DNA of 13,003 nt from Geosiphon pyriformis. Taxonomy: Eukaryota > Glomeromycota > Glomeromycetes > Archaeosporales > Geosiphonaceae. Of this stretch, positions 1-8,122 are shown in pieces (the stretch's first letter is position 1; each line of letters starts with the position of its first letter). Location of the stretch: NCBI GenBank assembly GCA_016748015.1, contig JAAOMT010000008.1, positions 36,032 through 49,034 of the forward strand. The letters run 5' to 3'. Under the pieces are notes generated by a model. That model saw only the letters and a program-made list of their open reading frames with translations. It did no database searches and was not told where the DNA came from. A program made the position numbers and the translations under genes.

Positions 1-280
1 TTTGTTGAATTGTAGCATTTGGTGAAATACTAATCAGAGTAAGCATTAGGTTTTCTCTTAAAGCAAGCTTTAAAAGTTCTGGCAGGTAAATTCCAGAATA
101 ACTTCTTGTGTTTTTCTTATATGGGTGATATTTTCATGAATTTGGGACTAAATTTGTAACTACTTCTGTTTGGGTATAATTAATGTGGTTTCCAGTAATA
201 GTAATAGATAATTCGGGTATTGTTTTTAAAGCTAACATTAGTTTTTGGGATAATTGTTGAATGTTTTGAAGAATAGTCAT
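1..280 (-). pseudogene. third element frame downstream of pol, unidentified, partial
   Basis: On the element strand, 100 bases after the end of pol, a frame opens with ATG at 278-280 (MTILQNIQQLSQKLMLALK) and stays open to the window edge except for one TGA at 134-136. It gives about 93 codons in total. Composition looks like real protein (mixed helix and strand, few low-complexity runs), and the single stop is of the same type as those in pol. I do not recognise a domain and see no signal peptide or membrane segment in the visible part, so an envelope-like role is unsupported. It could be an accessory gene of the element or a captured host fragment. Confidence 0.5.
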
Positions 281-380
281 TATAAGAGATTTGAAAAAAA
301 TTTATTTTTGGTGTATGGGTTTTTATGTTATTTTTGTTTTGATTGTTTCTAAATTATAAGGGAATAACTAGTAAATTAAA
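281..380 (-). other. spacer between pol and the downstream frame
   Basis: These 100 bases are AT-rich with no coding sense in any frame. On the element strand they are A-rich, which could allow internal initiation for the next frame, but no specific signal is visible. No polypurine tract immediately next to an LTR can be recognised here. Confidence 0.4.
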
Positions 381-523
381 TTAAATGTTCAGGTTGGAAG
401 GTTGTTCAATGACAACTATTGGTTCTAAGTTTTGGGGAATATCTTCAGGATTGACTAAAAAAGAATATGTACCAATTTGTGGAATTAATGATTTAGGATT
501 GTTTCTGGAATGATAGTGTTTCA
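381..523 (-). pseudogene. C-terminal tail of pol after a one-base frameshift
   Basis: The main frame ends at TGA 521-523 just after HGDR. The coding sense clearly continues one frame over: about 46 codons without a stop, including IPQIGTYSFLVNPEDIPQNL, ending at TAA 381-383. The simplest reading is loss of one G in a TGGAAA context at about 522. This is the only indel I can see in about 7 kb of coding sequence. Confidence 0.7.
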
Positions 524-1765
524 ACGATCTCCATGTGCAACTTTTGCTAGGATTTTGTCATCAAGTCTTAGCTTGTATGATCTGTTGTCTAGGACTTTAT
601 GGATAAAGAATAGTTCATCCCATTTATTTTCAAATTTTCTATTCCATTGTTTTTCAGCTTTAGTTTTGTGTAAGAAAACTTTGTTTCCGATTTTAAATTT
701 ATTGGTGACTGGAGGCAATTTGTCATCATGCCATTCTTTTTGTCAAGCTTGGGAGTGTTCAATATGGGTGGCTGCTATTTGTTGTTTTCCTTCCAATATG
801 CTAAGCAGAGTGTAGGCTCTTTGCTGAAGCATTTCTTGGAAATTGTTTTCATCAATTGGTTATGCTGGGTATGTTTCCACTGTGAAACTAATTGGTAATG
901 TTGCTGTCCTTCCATAAGTTAAATTAAATGATGTGTGTTTTGTGGTATCTTGTTTTAGTGTTCTGTATGCTAGTAACACTGATGGAATAAAAATATCCTA
1001 CTCTTACTCAAAATCAGTTGAGACTTTAGCTAATGACTCACACAATGTTCTGTTAAAATGTTCCACAAGTCTATTTGTTTGTAGATGGTAGGGCAAAAAC
1101 AGAGGTCTTTTGACATTGAATCGTTCGCAAATTTCTTGTATCAGATTGTTCACAAAGTATGTCCTCTGATCGGATAAAAGTTCAATTGGACATCTATGTC
1201 TATAAATGATGTCTTTGTAGATGAAATTTGCTACTGATTTTGCATCTGCTCAATGAATGGCTCTGGCTTTAGGCCATTTAGTAAGATAGTCTACAGCTAC
1301 TGCAATATAACGGTTTCCTTGAATGGTGATAAATAGTGGTCCGACTAAATTGATACCAACTCAGTCAAAGGGTTATCCAACTTTAATTGGATTTAATGGT
1401 TCAGTAGGGTGTGTTCTTTCTCTTTTTTAACAAATATCACAAGATTCGACATATTTGTAAATGTCTTTTCTCATTCGAGGCCAAAAGTAGTATTCTAGTA
1501 TTCTTTGGATGGTGCCATCTTTTCCGAAGTGTGCTGATAAAGGATCTGAGTGCATGTTGTATAATATGGTCTCTTTTTCCTGTTCTTGTATTAATTTGAG
1601 TGGTTTGTTTGGGTTTTTGAAATTTCGATGATAAATAATGTTGTTGTATAGAAAATATTGTTTGGTTTGTTGTTGTAATCGATGTTTTTCATCTGGAGAC
1701 CAATCTGTTGGGATTGTTAATGTTTCCAAATATTGCTTGAGATTGTTATAGTTTTTTGAATTCAT
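524..1765 (-). pseudogene. integrase of the gypsy element, heavily damaged
   Basis: The N-terminal zinc-binding part is present (HSDPLSAHFG, later SCDIC). The core begins at about 1370. The first catalytic Asp is replaced by Asn (GINLVGPL, codon 1349-1351); the second Asp (LLSDQ, 1169-1171) and the Glu (LVEHFNRTL, 1061-1063) are kept. The C-terminal part has the usual pattern FKIGNKVFL, then WDELFFIHKVLDNRSYKLRL. Eight stops fall between 743 and 1429, including a TAA and TAG pair at 998-1006 placed where FE(Q)E(W)D would be expected. Integrase would insert the cDNA into the genome. No chromodomain is visible after it. Confidence 0.85.
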
Positions 1766-1939
1766 TGTTTATTGGCTCTTTTGGTTGGTTAAGTTGAGTG
1801 TTGGTTTTTGTGTTTTCTAATCTTGTCTTATTCTGGAGAGACAGTCAACATTGGTGTGGAGTTTTCCTGGTTTGTGATGTACTATGTATCAATAATTTGC
1901 TAGAAATCCTGTCCATTGGGTTTGTTTTGCATTCAGCTA

Positions 1940-2197
1940 AGTATTTTTGTTCTGAAGCCATTTGAGTCCAATATTATCAGTAATAATATCAAATTTTTTA
2001 GGCCTGAGATAAAGGTTGAAGTGGTGTAGGGCCCAAATTATGGCTGCTGTTTCTAGTTTTGTGGCAGGATAATTTTTCTTAGCTGGTTTTAATGTTCTGC
2101 TGGCATAGGCAATTATTCGCTCATTTCCATTGTCATCCAATTGTGATAGGATAGCACCAAAAGCAGTATAAGAGGCATCTGTTGCTAATTGGAATTG
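1940..2197 (-). pseudogene. RNase H domain of the gypsy element
   Basis: The segment begins with FQLATDASYTAFGAIL (catalytic Asp), continues with YASRTLKPAKKNYPATKLE (catalytic Glu) and ITDNIGLKWL (catalytic Asp). These are the standard positions in gypsy RNase H, which removes the RNA strand during reverse transcription. Its acidic residues are all intact, unlike those of the RT and integrase in this copy. The domain is closed by TAG 1937-1939, and the tether to integrase that follows carries further stops at 1889, 1817 and 1769. Confidence 0.85.
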
Positions 2198-2211
2198 GTT
2201 ACTGAAATCCG

Positions 2212-3487
2212 AGTAGGCAAGGATTGGAGCTGTTGTCAGTTTTTTCTTGAGAATTTCAAAAGCTTTTTGGTGTTTAGTAGTCCATTTGTATTCAACGTTT
2301 TTGGTGGTGAACTGGTTGAAGGGTTTTGCAATTTCTGAGAATTCTTTAATAAACTTCCGATAGTAGGATGCTAATCCTATAAATCTTCTTAGTTCTGTAG
2401 TGTTTCTTGGAGTTTTGAAGTTTTTGACAACGTTGATTTTTCCAGGGTCTAGTTTAATTCTATCTTTACTAACAATGTGTCCAAGAAAGGCCAAGCTTGT
2501 TTTTCCAAAGTAGCATTTTTTGATGTTGAGTTTTAGTCCTGCTTTTTGTAATCGTTGAAAAACTTCTCGCAGATGTTTTAAGTGTAATTTAAACGATGGA
2601 GAATAAACATCAGTATTGTCAAGATAAACGACTACTGACTTCCAAAGAAGTCCTTGGTACACAACATCCATTAATCTTTGAAACGTTGCTGGTGCATTGC
2701 ATAATCTGAAAGGCATTATATTGAACTTGTAATTTCTGCCTTGGGTGGTAAATGCTATTTTGGGGCAATCTTTGGAATTCATAGCAACTTGCCAGTAACC
2801 GTTTTCTAAATCTAGTGTTGAAAAGTATTTGGATTTTCTAAGGGCATCTAATATGTCATCAATCTGGGGAAAGAGGTAGGCATCTTCAATTGTAATACTG
2901 TTGAGTTGTTGATAGTCAACACAAAATCAGATCTTTCTATTTTTCTTTTTAACTAGCACTACAGGTGAAGCCCAAGGACTCATGGAGGGTTGGATGAGCT
3001 CATTGTTAAGTATTTGTTGTACTTCTTCTCGGATGAATTGGTGGCTTTCTGGAGCAACTCGATATGCTTGTTGTCTTTTTGGTTTGGCATCTCCTATATA
3101 AATTTGGTATTGAACCAAATCGGTTCTTCCTAAGTCATTGTTGTTTTCAGCAAAGATATTGGCAAATTCTGCAATTAGTTCTTTAAGCTGGGTCTGTTGT
3201 TGTGATTCAAGTTGTCCTATGTTGATTCGAGATAGTTTTTCCATAACAACATGGTAGTTTTTGAAGCTGGAATTTGGGTTGATTTTTGGTAGTGAATGTC
3301 CAATAATTTCAAAGAAATCGGGAACTGTTTGGGGTAATTCTTGTTGAAATATATTACTGTGAATAACTCCAATTTCTAAATTATTTAATAAAATTATGGA
3401 GTAATTATTGGGGTTGTAAAAAGTAACTCGGACTTTCTTTGTTCCTTCTGGAATATAAATGTTTGGGATCAAAATATTATGTTCCAA
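2212..3487 (-). pseudogene. reverse transcriptase domain of the gypsy element
   Basis: The lead-in contains the usual pre-RT and fingers region (YRVAPESHQFIREEVQQIL, then SPWASPVVLVKKK). A TGA at 2927-2929 replaces the residue before FCVDY, almost always Arg in this family. Next come STLDLENGYWQV (motif A, catalytic Asp kept), the PFRLCNAPATFQRLM segment and the catalytic box. The box reads YLDN instead of YLDD: the second Asp is Asn (2615-2617), which alone should abolish polymerisation. The connection GHIVSKDRIKLDPGKI and FIGLASYYRKFI follow, as expected for Ty3/gypsy. In life it copies the genomic RNA into DNA inside particles. Confidence 0.9.
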
Positions 3488-3517
3488 GCAGACTTGTTCA
3501 TTGGACTCAAAAATTTG

Positions 3518-4243
3518 TTATGTGGTTGTTGGCTTTGGGCAGATATAGATTTCTGGATGTTCTCCAAAGGGTAAGATGGTAATTGGTTGTGGAAGTCTGA
3601 GAATCTGGTGGAATTCGTTCTGTGTGTTAAGAGCTATATTAACTGGAACTGTGAATCGTCCAGTTGAACCAAAACCTTGGGTTCCTCTATCGTTTTTTCC
3701 TAATTGTTCTCTTTGATTGACTAGTTGCAAACCCAAAATGTTGATTAGGGGTAGGTAAATAGCTTGGGCAATTTTTTCAGCATGTTTGATCTTGAATGGT
3801 TTGTCAGTTTTATTTTGAAGCATTACTGTAATGTTTCCAGTATATCCAGCATTGATTATTCCTCCTCTGACATTGATTCTTTTACTTGCCAAAAAGGACT
3901 GGGAGGTAATTTGAACCATTGCTTCTGGCAGGATTTTGAGTGCAATTTTGAGGTTGATTTTTGTGAAAAATTTGGGTTTGAGAACAAGAGTATCCTTGCC
4001 TGGATATCTTAAGTCATATCCAGCATCAATTTTGTGTGCTTTTTCAGGTTTTATTCTTTGTCCGTTGTTGTTGAAGTATTTAAGTTGTAAGGCAGGCTGA
4101 TTTTTGATAAGGTAGATGGGTGTTGTTTCAATTTCTTCTGTTGCTTCAGATTCTCCAAATTCAATTTCATTCTCATTATTTTCGCTGGGCAAGAGGATAC
4201 TAAGAGCGTAGCATTCAAGACACCACTGTTCATCACAAGGCAT
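3518..4243 (-). pseudogene. dUTPase domain embedded in pol (trimeric type)
   Basis: dUTPase hydrolyses dUTP to dUMP and pyrophosphate, keeping uracil out of newly made DNA. Four of the five family motifs are easily seen in this 241-codon segment: motif 1 at residues 70-78 (HKIDAGYDL), motif 2 at about 107-122, motif 4 at 158-165 (IAQAIYLP) and motif 5 at 186-195 (RGTQGFGSTG). Motif 3 reads INAGYTG, with Asn (3851-3853) where the catalytic Asp belongs, and motif 2 reads SQSFLASKRI where SRSSLASKGI is the usual form. Both look like C-to-T or G-to-A decay. The core covers about 3644-4117. A TAA at 3518-3520 separates it from the RT segment in the same frame. Confidence 0.9.
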
Positions 4244-4245
4244 AA

Positions 4246-4998
4246 TGCATTCTTCACATAGCCTAATGTTTATTTGCTCTAATCATTGAATTTGAGTTTC
4301 TTGGGTTGGGTAGATGTGACTTGCAATTTGGTGGTAGACTTCTACTTCATCTTCATAATCAAATCCAGCTAATTCCATGGTGTATTCAATGTATTCTGCT
4401 TCCTTTATTTGACAAACATCTTCTTTGGTAACTCCATTAATTAATGCCATTGCTAGATTGAAAATTATCTCGGCATTATGGGGGTAGTGATAAAGTTTAT
4501 TGAAAGCACTGTTGTATGCTACATTAAAAAATGTTCCTCTTTTTACTTTTTCTGAAATTAATAAAGCATATTGGCAGGTCTGATCACAGATTTCTCCTCT
4601 CATGACTACATCAATCCAATTGCATTCTTCCAGTAGCATATCTCCACAAGTCAAACAAGGGATGTTGTCCCATTTTCCACTTTTTTTTATTAGATGGCCT
4701 CATCATTCTCTGTGGCAAGCCTTGCAGTAATAATAAGTATGATTTTCATATTCTTTTTCAGGTAAAATGCAGACTTCCATTGACGATAGTTTCTTGTGGC
4801 AGTCCTTATATTTAAGGGGAATATAGGGGCGTTGTTTTCTTGGTTTGGGTTTTAAGTAAGAGATATTCCATCCAGAGGTTTTGGGTTCAGTGTGTTGGGT
4901 AAAATGTTTTTGTTCTGTTTCATTGGTCCAGTTGGATGTTAATCCCAAAGCCATGAATGTTTCAATGAAGGGTTTTTCCTCTTCCGATTCGAATTCAA
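4246..4998 (-). pseudogene. Cys-rich, probably zinc-binding module between protease and dUTPase
   Basis: This part of the polyprotein is not found in textbook gypsy elements. It carries several Cys pairs in order: one apparently damaged pair (YKDC, where C-X2-C is expected), YCKACH, PCLTCG, CDQTC and, just before the dUTPase, LCEEC. The dUTPase segment itself opens with CDEQWCLEC. Spacing suggests two to three treble-clef or RING-like zinc sites, but I cannot name the family. Between the groups lies an acidic helical stretch (about 4300-4450). Stops interrupt it at 4700-4705 (two TGA in a row) and 4283-4285. Role unknown; nucleic-acid or partner binding is a guess. Confidence 0.6.
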
Positions 4999-5071
4999 AA
5001 GCCGGAGCTTTTTCAGAGTGTTTGTTAAATGTACCACAAGTGGCAAGTACTCAGGCGTGTTGTTTTTGGTA

Positions 5072-5407
5072 GGAGATTGTTAACTCTTGTGTTTTCCAAT
5101 TCAGATTAGCATTGGCTTTTTGAAGCCAATCATTTCCAATGAGAGCTTGGTACTGGGGTGCGTCCATTACAAGAACTTTGACTGGAATGATGATTCCATC
5201 AAAGGTGAATAGAAAATTGTCAATTTCTCCTACTGGGGTCTTTTTTATGCCATTGGCAGTGACAATTACTGTTTGAGCTGGTCGGTTGACATTTCTTTTC
5301 AACTGTTGTATTAACTGGTAGGTGATAATGCTTCCGGCGGATCCACTGTCTAGGATCAAGCAAATTGTTTTTCCTTCAACTTCTGCTTCAATGTACATAG
5401 CTGTGAT
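5072..5407 (-). pseudogene. retropepsin-like aspartic protease domain
   Basis: The catalytic motif ILDSGSAGS is present with Asp codon at 5348-5350, followed by a flap-like region (ANGIKKTPVGEI) and the second hallmark ALIGNDWLQKANANLNW, which corresponds to the LGxDWL segment of gypsy and clan AA proteases. The domain would cleave the polyprotein into mature parts. The active-site triad looks intact. The frame stops 19 bases downstream of the domain at TGA 5051-5053 and resumes in the same frame. Confidence 0.85.
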
Positions 5408-5599
5408 TGCTTTTTGTTCATTAGCAGCTGCATTGCTAAGCAGAAATGGTGACTCATTTGCTTCAAACTCAAAAGAGAATATATCTGAAAGATTAGCATT
5501 TTCAGCGATTCTGGCTGGTGGGATTGTAATGGGATAAGAAGGGTTTTGTTGTTGTGCTGCAGCTCTACCTTTCGAAGGTACAGTATGGTGAAAATTCTG

Positions 5600-5938
5600 T
5601 TCTTTTGACATTGTTAAATAACTGGGTTGAGTGTGATAGTGGTTGGGTTTTGGTTGAGTGGAATTTTGGGGAACCAATTGGTTGTTCAAACTGATTCTAT
5701 TGTTGTTTACTTGGTATTGGTTTTGTGGTGTGAATTGATTTTGTGTAATCAGTCTTCGAGCAGGTACTTGATAATGTTGTGTGGGCAGTTGTTGGTATTG
5801 CTGTTGGATTGGCTGTGAAGCAGGCTGATAATAGTTATTTTGATATTGGGGTCTTGGTAGATAGTAAGCTGGTGGTGGTGGTTGATAATAAGATTGCTGT
5901 GGTAGAGAGTAATGTTGATTATTCATATTTTGTTGGTC
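5600..5938 (-). other. Gln/Tyr/Pro/Asn-rich disordered linker between gag and protease
   Basis: About the first 100 codons below the zinc knuckle encode a low-complexity segment dominated by Q, Y, P and N, with runs such as QPPPPAYY and QQQYQQ. It contains no stop. It resembles prion-like, condensate-prone linkers in composition; any such function here is inference. It keeps its character despite decay of the rest of the element. Confidence 0.6.
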
Positions 5939-5953
5939 TCATTATAGCTTTCT

Positions 5954-5995
5954 GCAATCTCTTTTCCAATGGCCAGAGATTTCACAGTAATGACA
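5954..5995 (-). pseudogene. CCHC zinc knuckle (nucleocapsid)
   Basis: In the main frame the peptide is CHYCEISGHWKRDC, an exact C-X2-C-X4-H-X4-C knuckle that binds genomic RNA in gag proteins. All four zinc ligands are intact. It is followed at once by two stops in a row, TAA at 5942-5944 and TGA at 5939-5941, each one C-to-T change from Gln and Arg codons. An overlapping open frame from 6159 to 5923 is only a shadow of this region. Confidence 0.85.
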
Positions 5996-6082
5996 ATTCT
6001 GAGGCTGGTTATTGGAAAGTGGTGCAAAGTTATTTTGATTTCGTCTTTGAGATGGTTGATATCTTTGGGGTTGCTGTTGTTG

Positions 6083-6892
6083 TTAATTGGTGAAATAATT
6101 TTCAACCTTCTTTGTGAGTTGGTCAATTTTTTTCTCGGCTGCTGAGCTGGTTTTTCCAATTGCCAAATTTACAAGTTTTGTGCGATTGGCCTCTTCCATG
6201 GCCATTTCATATCTTTTTGCATGCTGTATGGCAGAATTTAAATCTTCTGGCACATGTGGGCGAATCTTTTTAATTAGTTTATCTTTTAGACCAGCAATAA
6301 ATTGATCCAAAATTTGAGCATTGGAATAATAATTGTTTGTTTCGAGTTGGCGAATTTGTCTAAGAAGTTTATTGAATTTCCCAATATAAGTTATAACAGA
6401 TTTGCAGGGTTCTTGTTTGATATTTCGAAAACAATTGCGATGAGTAATGGAGGTATTATTGTTGGTGAACTGTTCAAAGAAGGCTGCTTTGAAAGCGTTC
6501 CAATCATTAAATGGAGCAGTCAAGTTTTCAAACCATTCTCCTGCTGTTCCTTTGAGAAAGTAGAAAATTGTTCTTAACATTCTGGCAGCATTCTATCCAT
6601 TTACATCTCCAGCTTTAGTAGCTTGGTCAAGCCATTCTTGAGGACTGGTCTCAATGTCTTTTCCATTAAATTCAGGGATTTTTGTGATGTATGTTGTCAT
6701 TTCATATTCTTCATTTTCACTGTCTATTAATTCTTCTTCAGATATTTCAGGTTTGTTTTCTTCGTTTGCTGCTGTTTCAGAGTGTTCACTTTGATTTTCA
6801 GCTAGAAAGTCAAGAAGATTGGAACTAGTTTGAAGGGATTCTTGTTGTCTGATAGGACTTCTGAGTGATGTAAAATCTTCTGGTCTTGTAAA
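6083..6892 (-). pseudogene. gag core (Retrotrans_gag-like capsid region)
   Basis: After an acidic linker (about 6700-6790, many Glu/Asp) comes a segment with the hallmark of gypsy gag: GTAGEWFENL followed about 15 residues later by FKAAFFEQF, then a long helical region ending near VENYFTN. This matches the capsid-forming Retrotrans_gag family. A TAG at 6593-6595 interrupts the start, where a Trp is expected (NG-stop-NAARML), and a TAA at 6083-6085 ends the open stretch just before a Gln-rich run. The in-frame continuation leads straight into the zinc knuckle. In an active element this domain would build the virus-like particle shell. Confidence 0.75.
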
Positions 6893-7483
6893 TCAATTTA
6901 AGGGTGAATTAGGCGTTTGTGCTTGTGCAAGTAAAGCTGGAAAAGGTGTGATAATAAGTAGAAGTTTTGAACTGGTTCCTTGTTCAGGTGTTTGTAAATG
7001 GTTGGCAGTTGTTTTTGGTAGTGTTGGAGTATTTGGGGTGGTTTTTGAGTATTGCTTCAATTTGTTTTTGCCTTTGTTGCTTGTTTTTGTTTCCAATTCA
7101 AAATCAATAGAGTATTGAGACTGCACTGAATATGTTTCTTCACAGTATTTGATAATGTTAAAATTAAGTTTGTAAAAGTAAGTGGCAAGTGTTTTGCTGT
7201 TAAGGTCTTCAGTTCTCAACTGTGAATAGTGTGCTAAATTATTGTAAAGGTTGCTTCTAACTTCTGAAATATTGTAATTTCCAAAAAGATAATTGTTGAT
7301 GCAGTTTTCAATGTATTGGTATACTAATTTCTTGACAACTTCAATTCCGTCTGGAATGTTGAATCTTTGCTTGCAGTGGGTGTAAATTGATTGGTAATAC
7401 TCTAGAGTTGTTGCGTCTAGTGTGGTTGCCACTTTGAATTTTGTTGTTGCTGTGTTATTTCTATGGAAGAGCACCAAATGTTA
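6893..7483 (-). pseudogene. gag N-terminal region of the polyprotein
   Basis: This is an open stretch of about 195 codons lying before the classical gag domain and in its frame. The first part is predicted helical and Tyr/Asn-rich (around FKVATTLDATTLEYYQSIY), then comes a Lys/Thr/Pro-rich low-complexity tail. I recognise the pattern as typical of Rhizophagus gypsy polyproteins, but I know of no named domain. There is no ATG in it: the first codon that could be read as a start is TTG at 7475-7477, preceded by CAT and a TAA. Reading therefore probably began further upstream, or the ATG was lost by mutation. It ends at TGA 6893-6895, after which the same frame continues with an acidic stretch. 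Confidence 0.6.
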
Positions 7484-7573
7484 CTGGAGGTTTTTGGTCT
7501 TTTTTCTTAAATGTTGTTGATGCTTGTTTGCTGTGAATTCACGTTTTCTGGATGTGGTTGAACCTCCAGTAAC
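7480..7573 (-). repeat. perfect 13-bp inverted repeat in the gag leader
   Basis: GTTACTGGAGGTT at 7480-7492 is matched by its exact reverse complement at 7561-7573, with a 68-bp loop. In the element's RNA this could form a stem of 13 base pairs just upstream of, or inside, the beginning of gag. The TAA at 7481-7483 lies inside one arm. Whether it is a packaging or translation element is inference. Confidence 0.7.
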
Positions 7574-7657
7574 TGAATTTATCTTCAAATTATCTCCTAT
7601 AATTTGAACTTGCTGGGCTTATGAGTGGAATGACCAATTCCGTGCCAGTTGCTTTAT

Positions 7658-7783
7658 GTAGTTATGTTGTAGTAAATGTCAACTCTTTCCCAGGAATTGC
7701 TTGTCTGGAAGCTCACGAAAAATGAGTAGTTACTTTGTTGTGAAAGTCAACTCTTCTACAGAAATCTTGTCTGTAGACTACCC
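7658..7783 (-). repeat. imperfect 68-bp tandem repeat in the leader/LTR region
   Basis: Two diverged copies start at 7658 and 7726. Shared blocks include GTAGTTA, GTCAACTCTT and CTTGTCTG in the same order and at nearly the same spacing. They lie between the gag start and the purine tract, in the probable leader or U5 of the gypsy element. Confidence 0.55.
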
Positions 7784-7794
7784 TAATGATTGTA

Positions 7795-7828
7795 ATAAGA
7801 AAAGAAAAGAAAAATAAAAGAAATAGGA
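7795..7828 (+). other. purine-rich tract (pyrimidine-rich on the element strand)
   Basis: This is a nearly uninterrupted A/G run on the plus strand. On the element's coding strand it is a polypyrimidine tract of over 30 bases followed within 12 bases by CATTAG, which resembles a splice acceptor. It has the wrong strand for a polypurine primer. No function can be proved. Confidence 0.35.
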
Positions 7829-8122
7829 TTTTTATCAAGGGAAACATTTTCTATCCAGACCTGGAGTCACTAACAGTTTATTGAAATTGGTAGCTAATCA
7901 ATTTCAAAACATTAGTTGGGTTTTGGGGATTTTCCAAGTGTAATAATTAAAGAATTTGGTTTTTCAAATTATTTGATATTTATTTCTTTTGTGTATGTAG
8001 GAATGGTTCTAAGTGATAAATCTAAAGTAAGATACATTTTCTCAAAGAGAGATGCTCTTCTTTTATACAACTTGTCATAATACTATTCTATGAACTTAAA
8101 CTTTGCTATTTTTTACAATTTT
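7829..8122. other. AT-rich stretch without genes, probable gypsy 5' LTR
   Basis: No coding sense on either strand. By position, upstream of gag on the element strand, this should be leader and LTR. No TG...CA edge or tRNA primer site could be fixed from one LTR alone. Confidence 0.4.

Larger units (their letters stand above)
381..7618 (-). pseudogene. gag-pol polyprotein of the gypsy element, single frame, 23 premature stops
   Basis: From 7618 down to 523 all recognisable domains lie in one frame, which ends at 381 after a single step of frame near 522. Stops below 7477 are TGA at 6893, 5939, 5051, 4703, 4700, 4283, 2927, 1889, 1361, 1250 and 743; TAA at 6083, 5942, 3518, 1769, 1427, 1373, 1004 and 860; TAG at 6593, 1937, 1817 and 998 (low coordinate of each). 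One more TAA is at 7481-7483. Several fall on residues usually Trp, Arg or Gln, for example the Arg of the RT motif before FCVDY and the Trp that opens the gag region. No in-frame ATG exists before 6698-6700, so the original start is lost or lies upstream. An intact copy would be about 2,300-2,400 residues. Confidence 0.85.

Noticed and set aside
510-815. Plus-strand open frames across the gypsy region (for example 510-815, 3764-4012, 5322-5537, 5627-6093, 6302-6577).
   Set aside because: They are antisense shadows of the polyprotein with no domain logic of their own.
4051-4257. Minus-strand 68-codon frame overlapping the start of the dUTPase segment.
   Set aside because: Out-of-frame shadow; the Cys-rich and dUTPase motifs are in the main frame.
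5923-6159. Minus-strand frame of 78 codons overlapping the zinc knuckle.
   Set aside because: It is in another frame; the CCHC knuckle and Gln-rich sense lie in the main frame.
743-6895. In-frame TGA as a reassigned sense codon (alternative genetic code).
   Set aside because: TGA is most frequent (11 of 23), but TAA and TAG also interrupt the same frame, and catalytic residues are mutated too. Decay explains all of it.
7634-7650. tRNA primer-binding site (plus-strand segment ending CCGTGCCA).
   Set aside because: Only the last bases look like a tRNA 3' end; the T-arm spacing does not fit and there is no LTR edge to confirm it.
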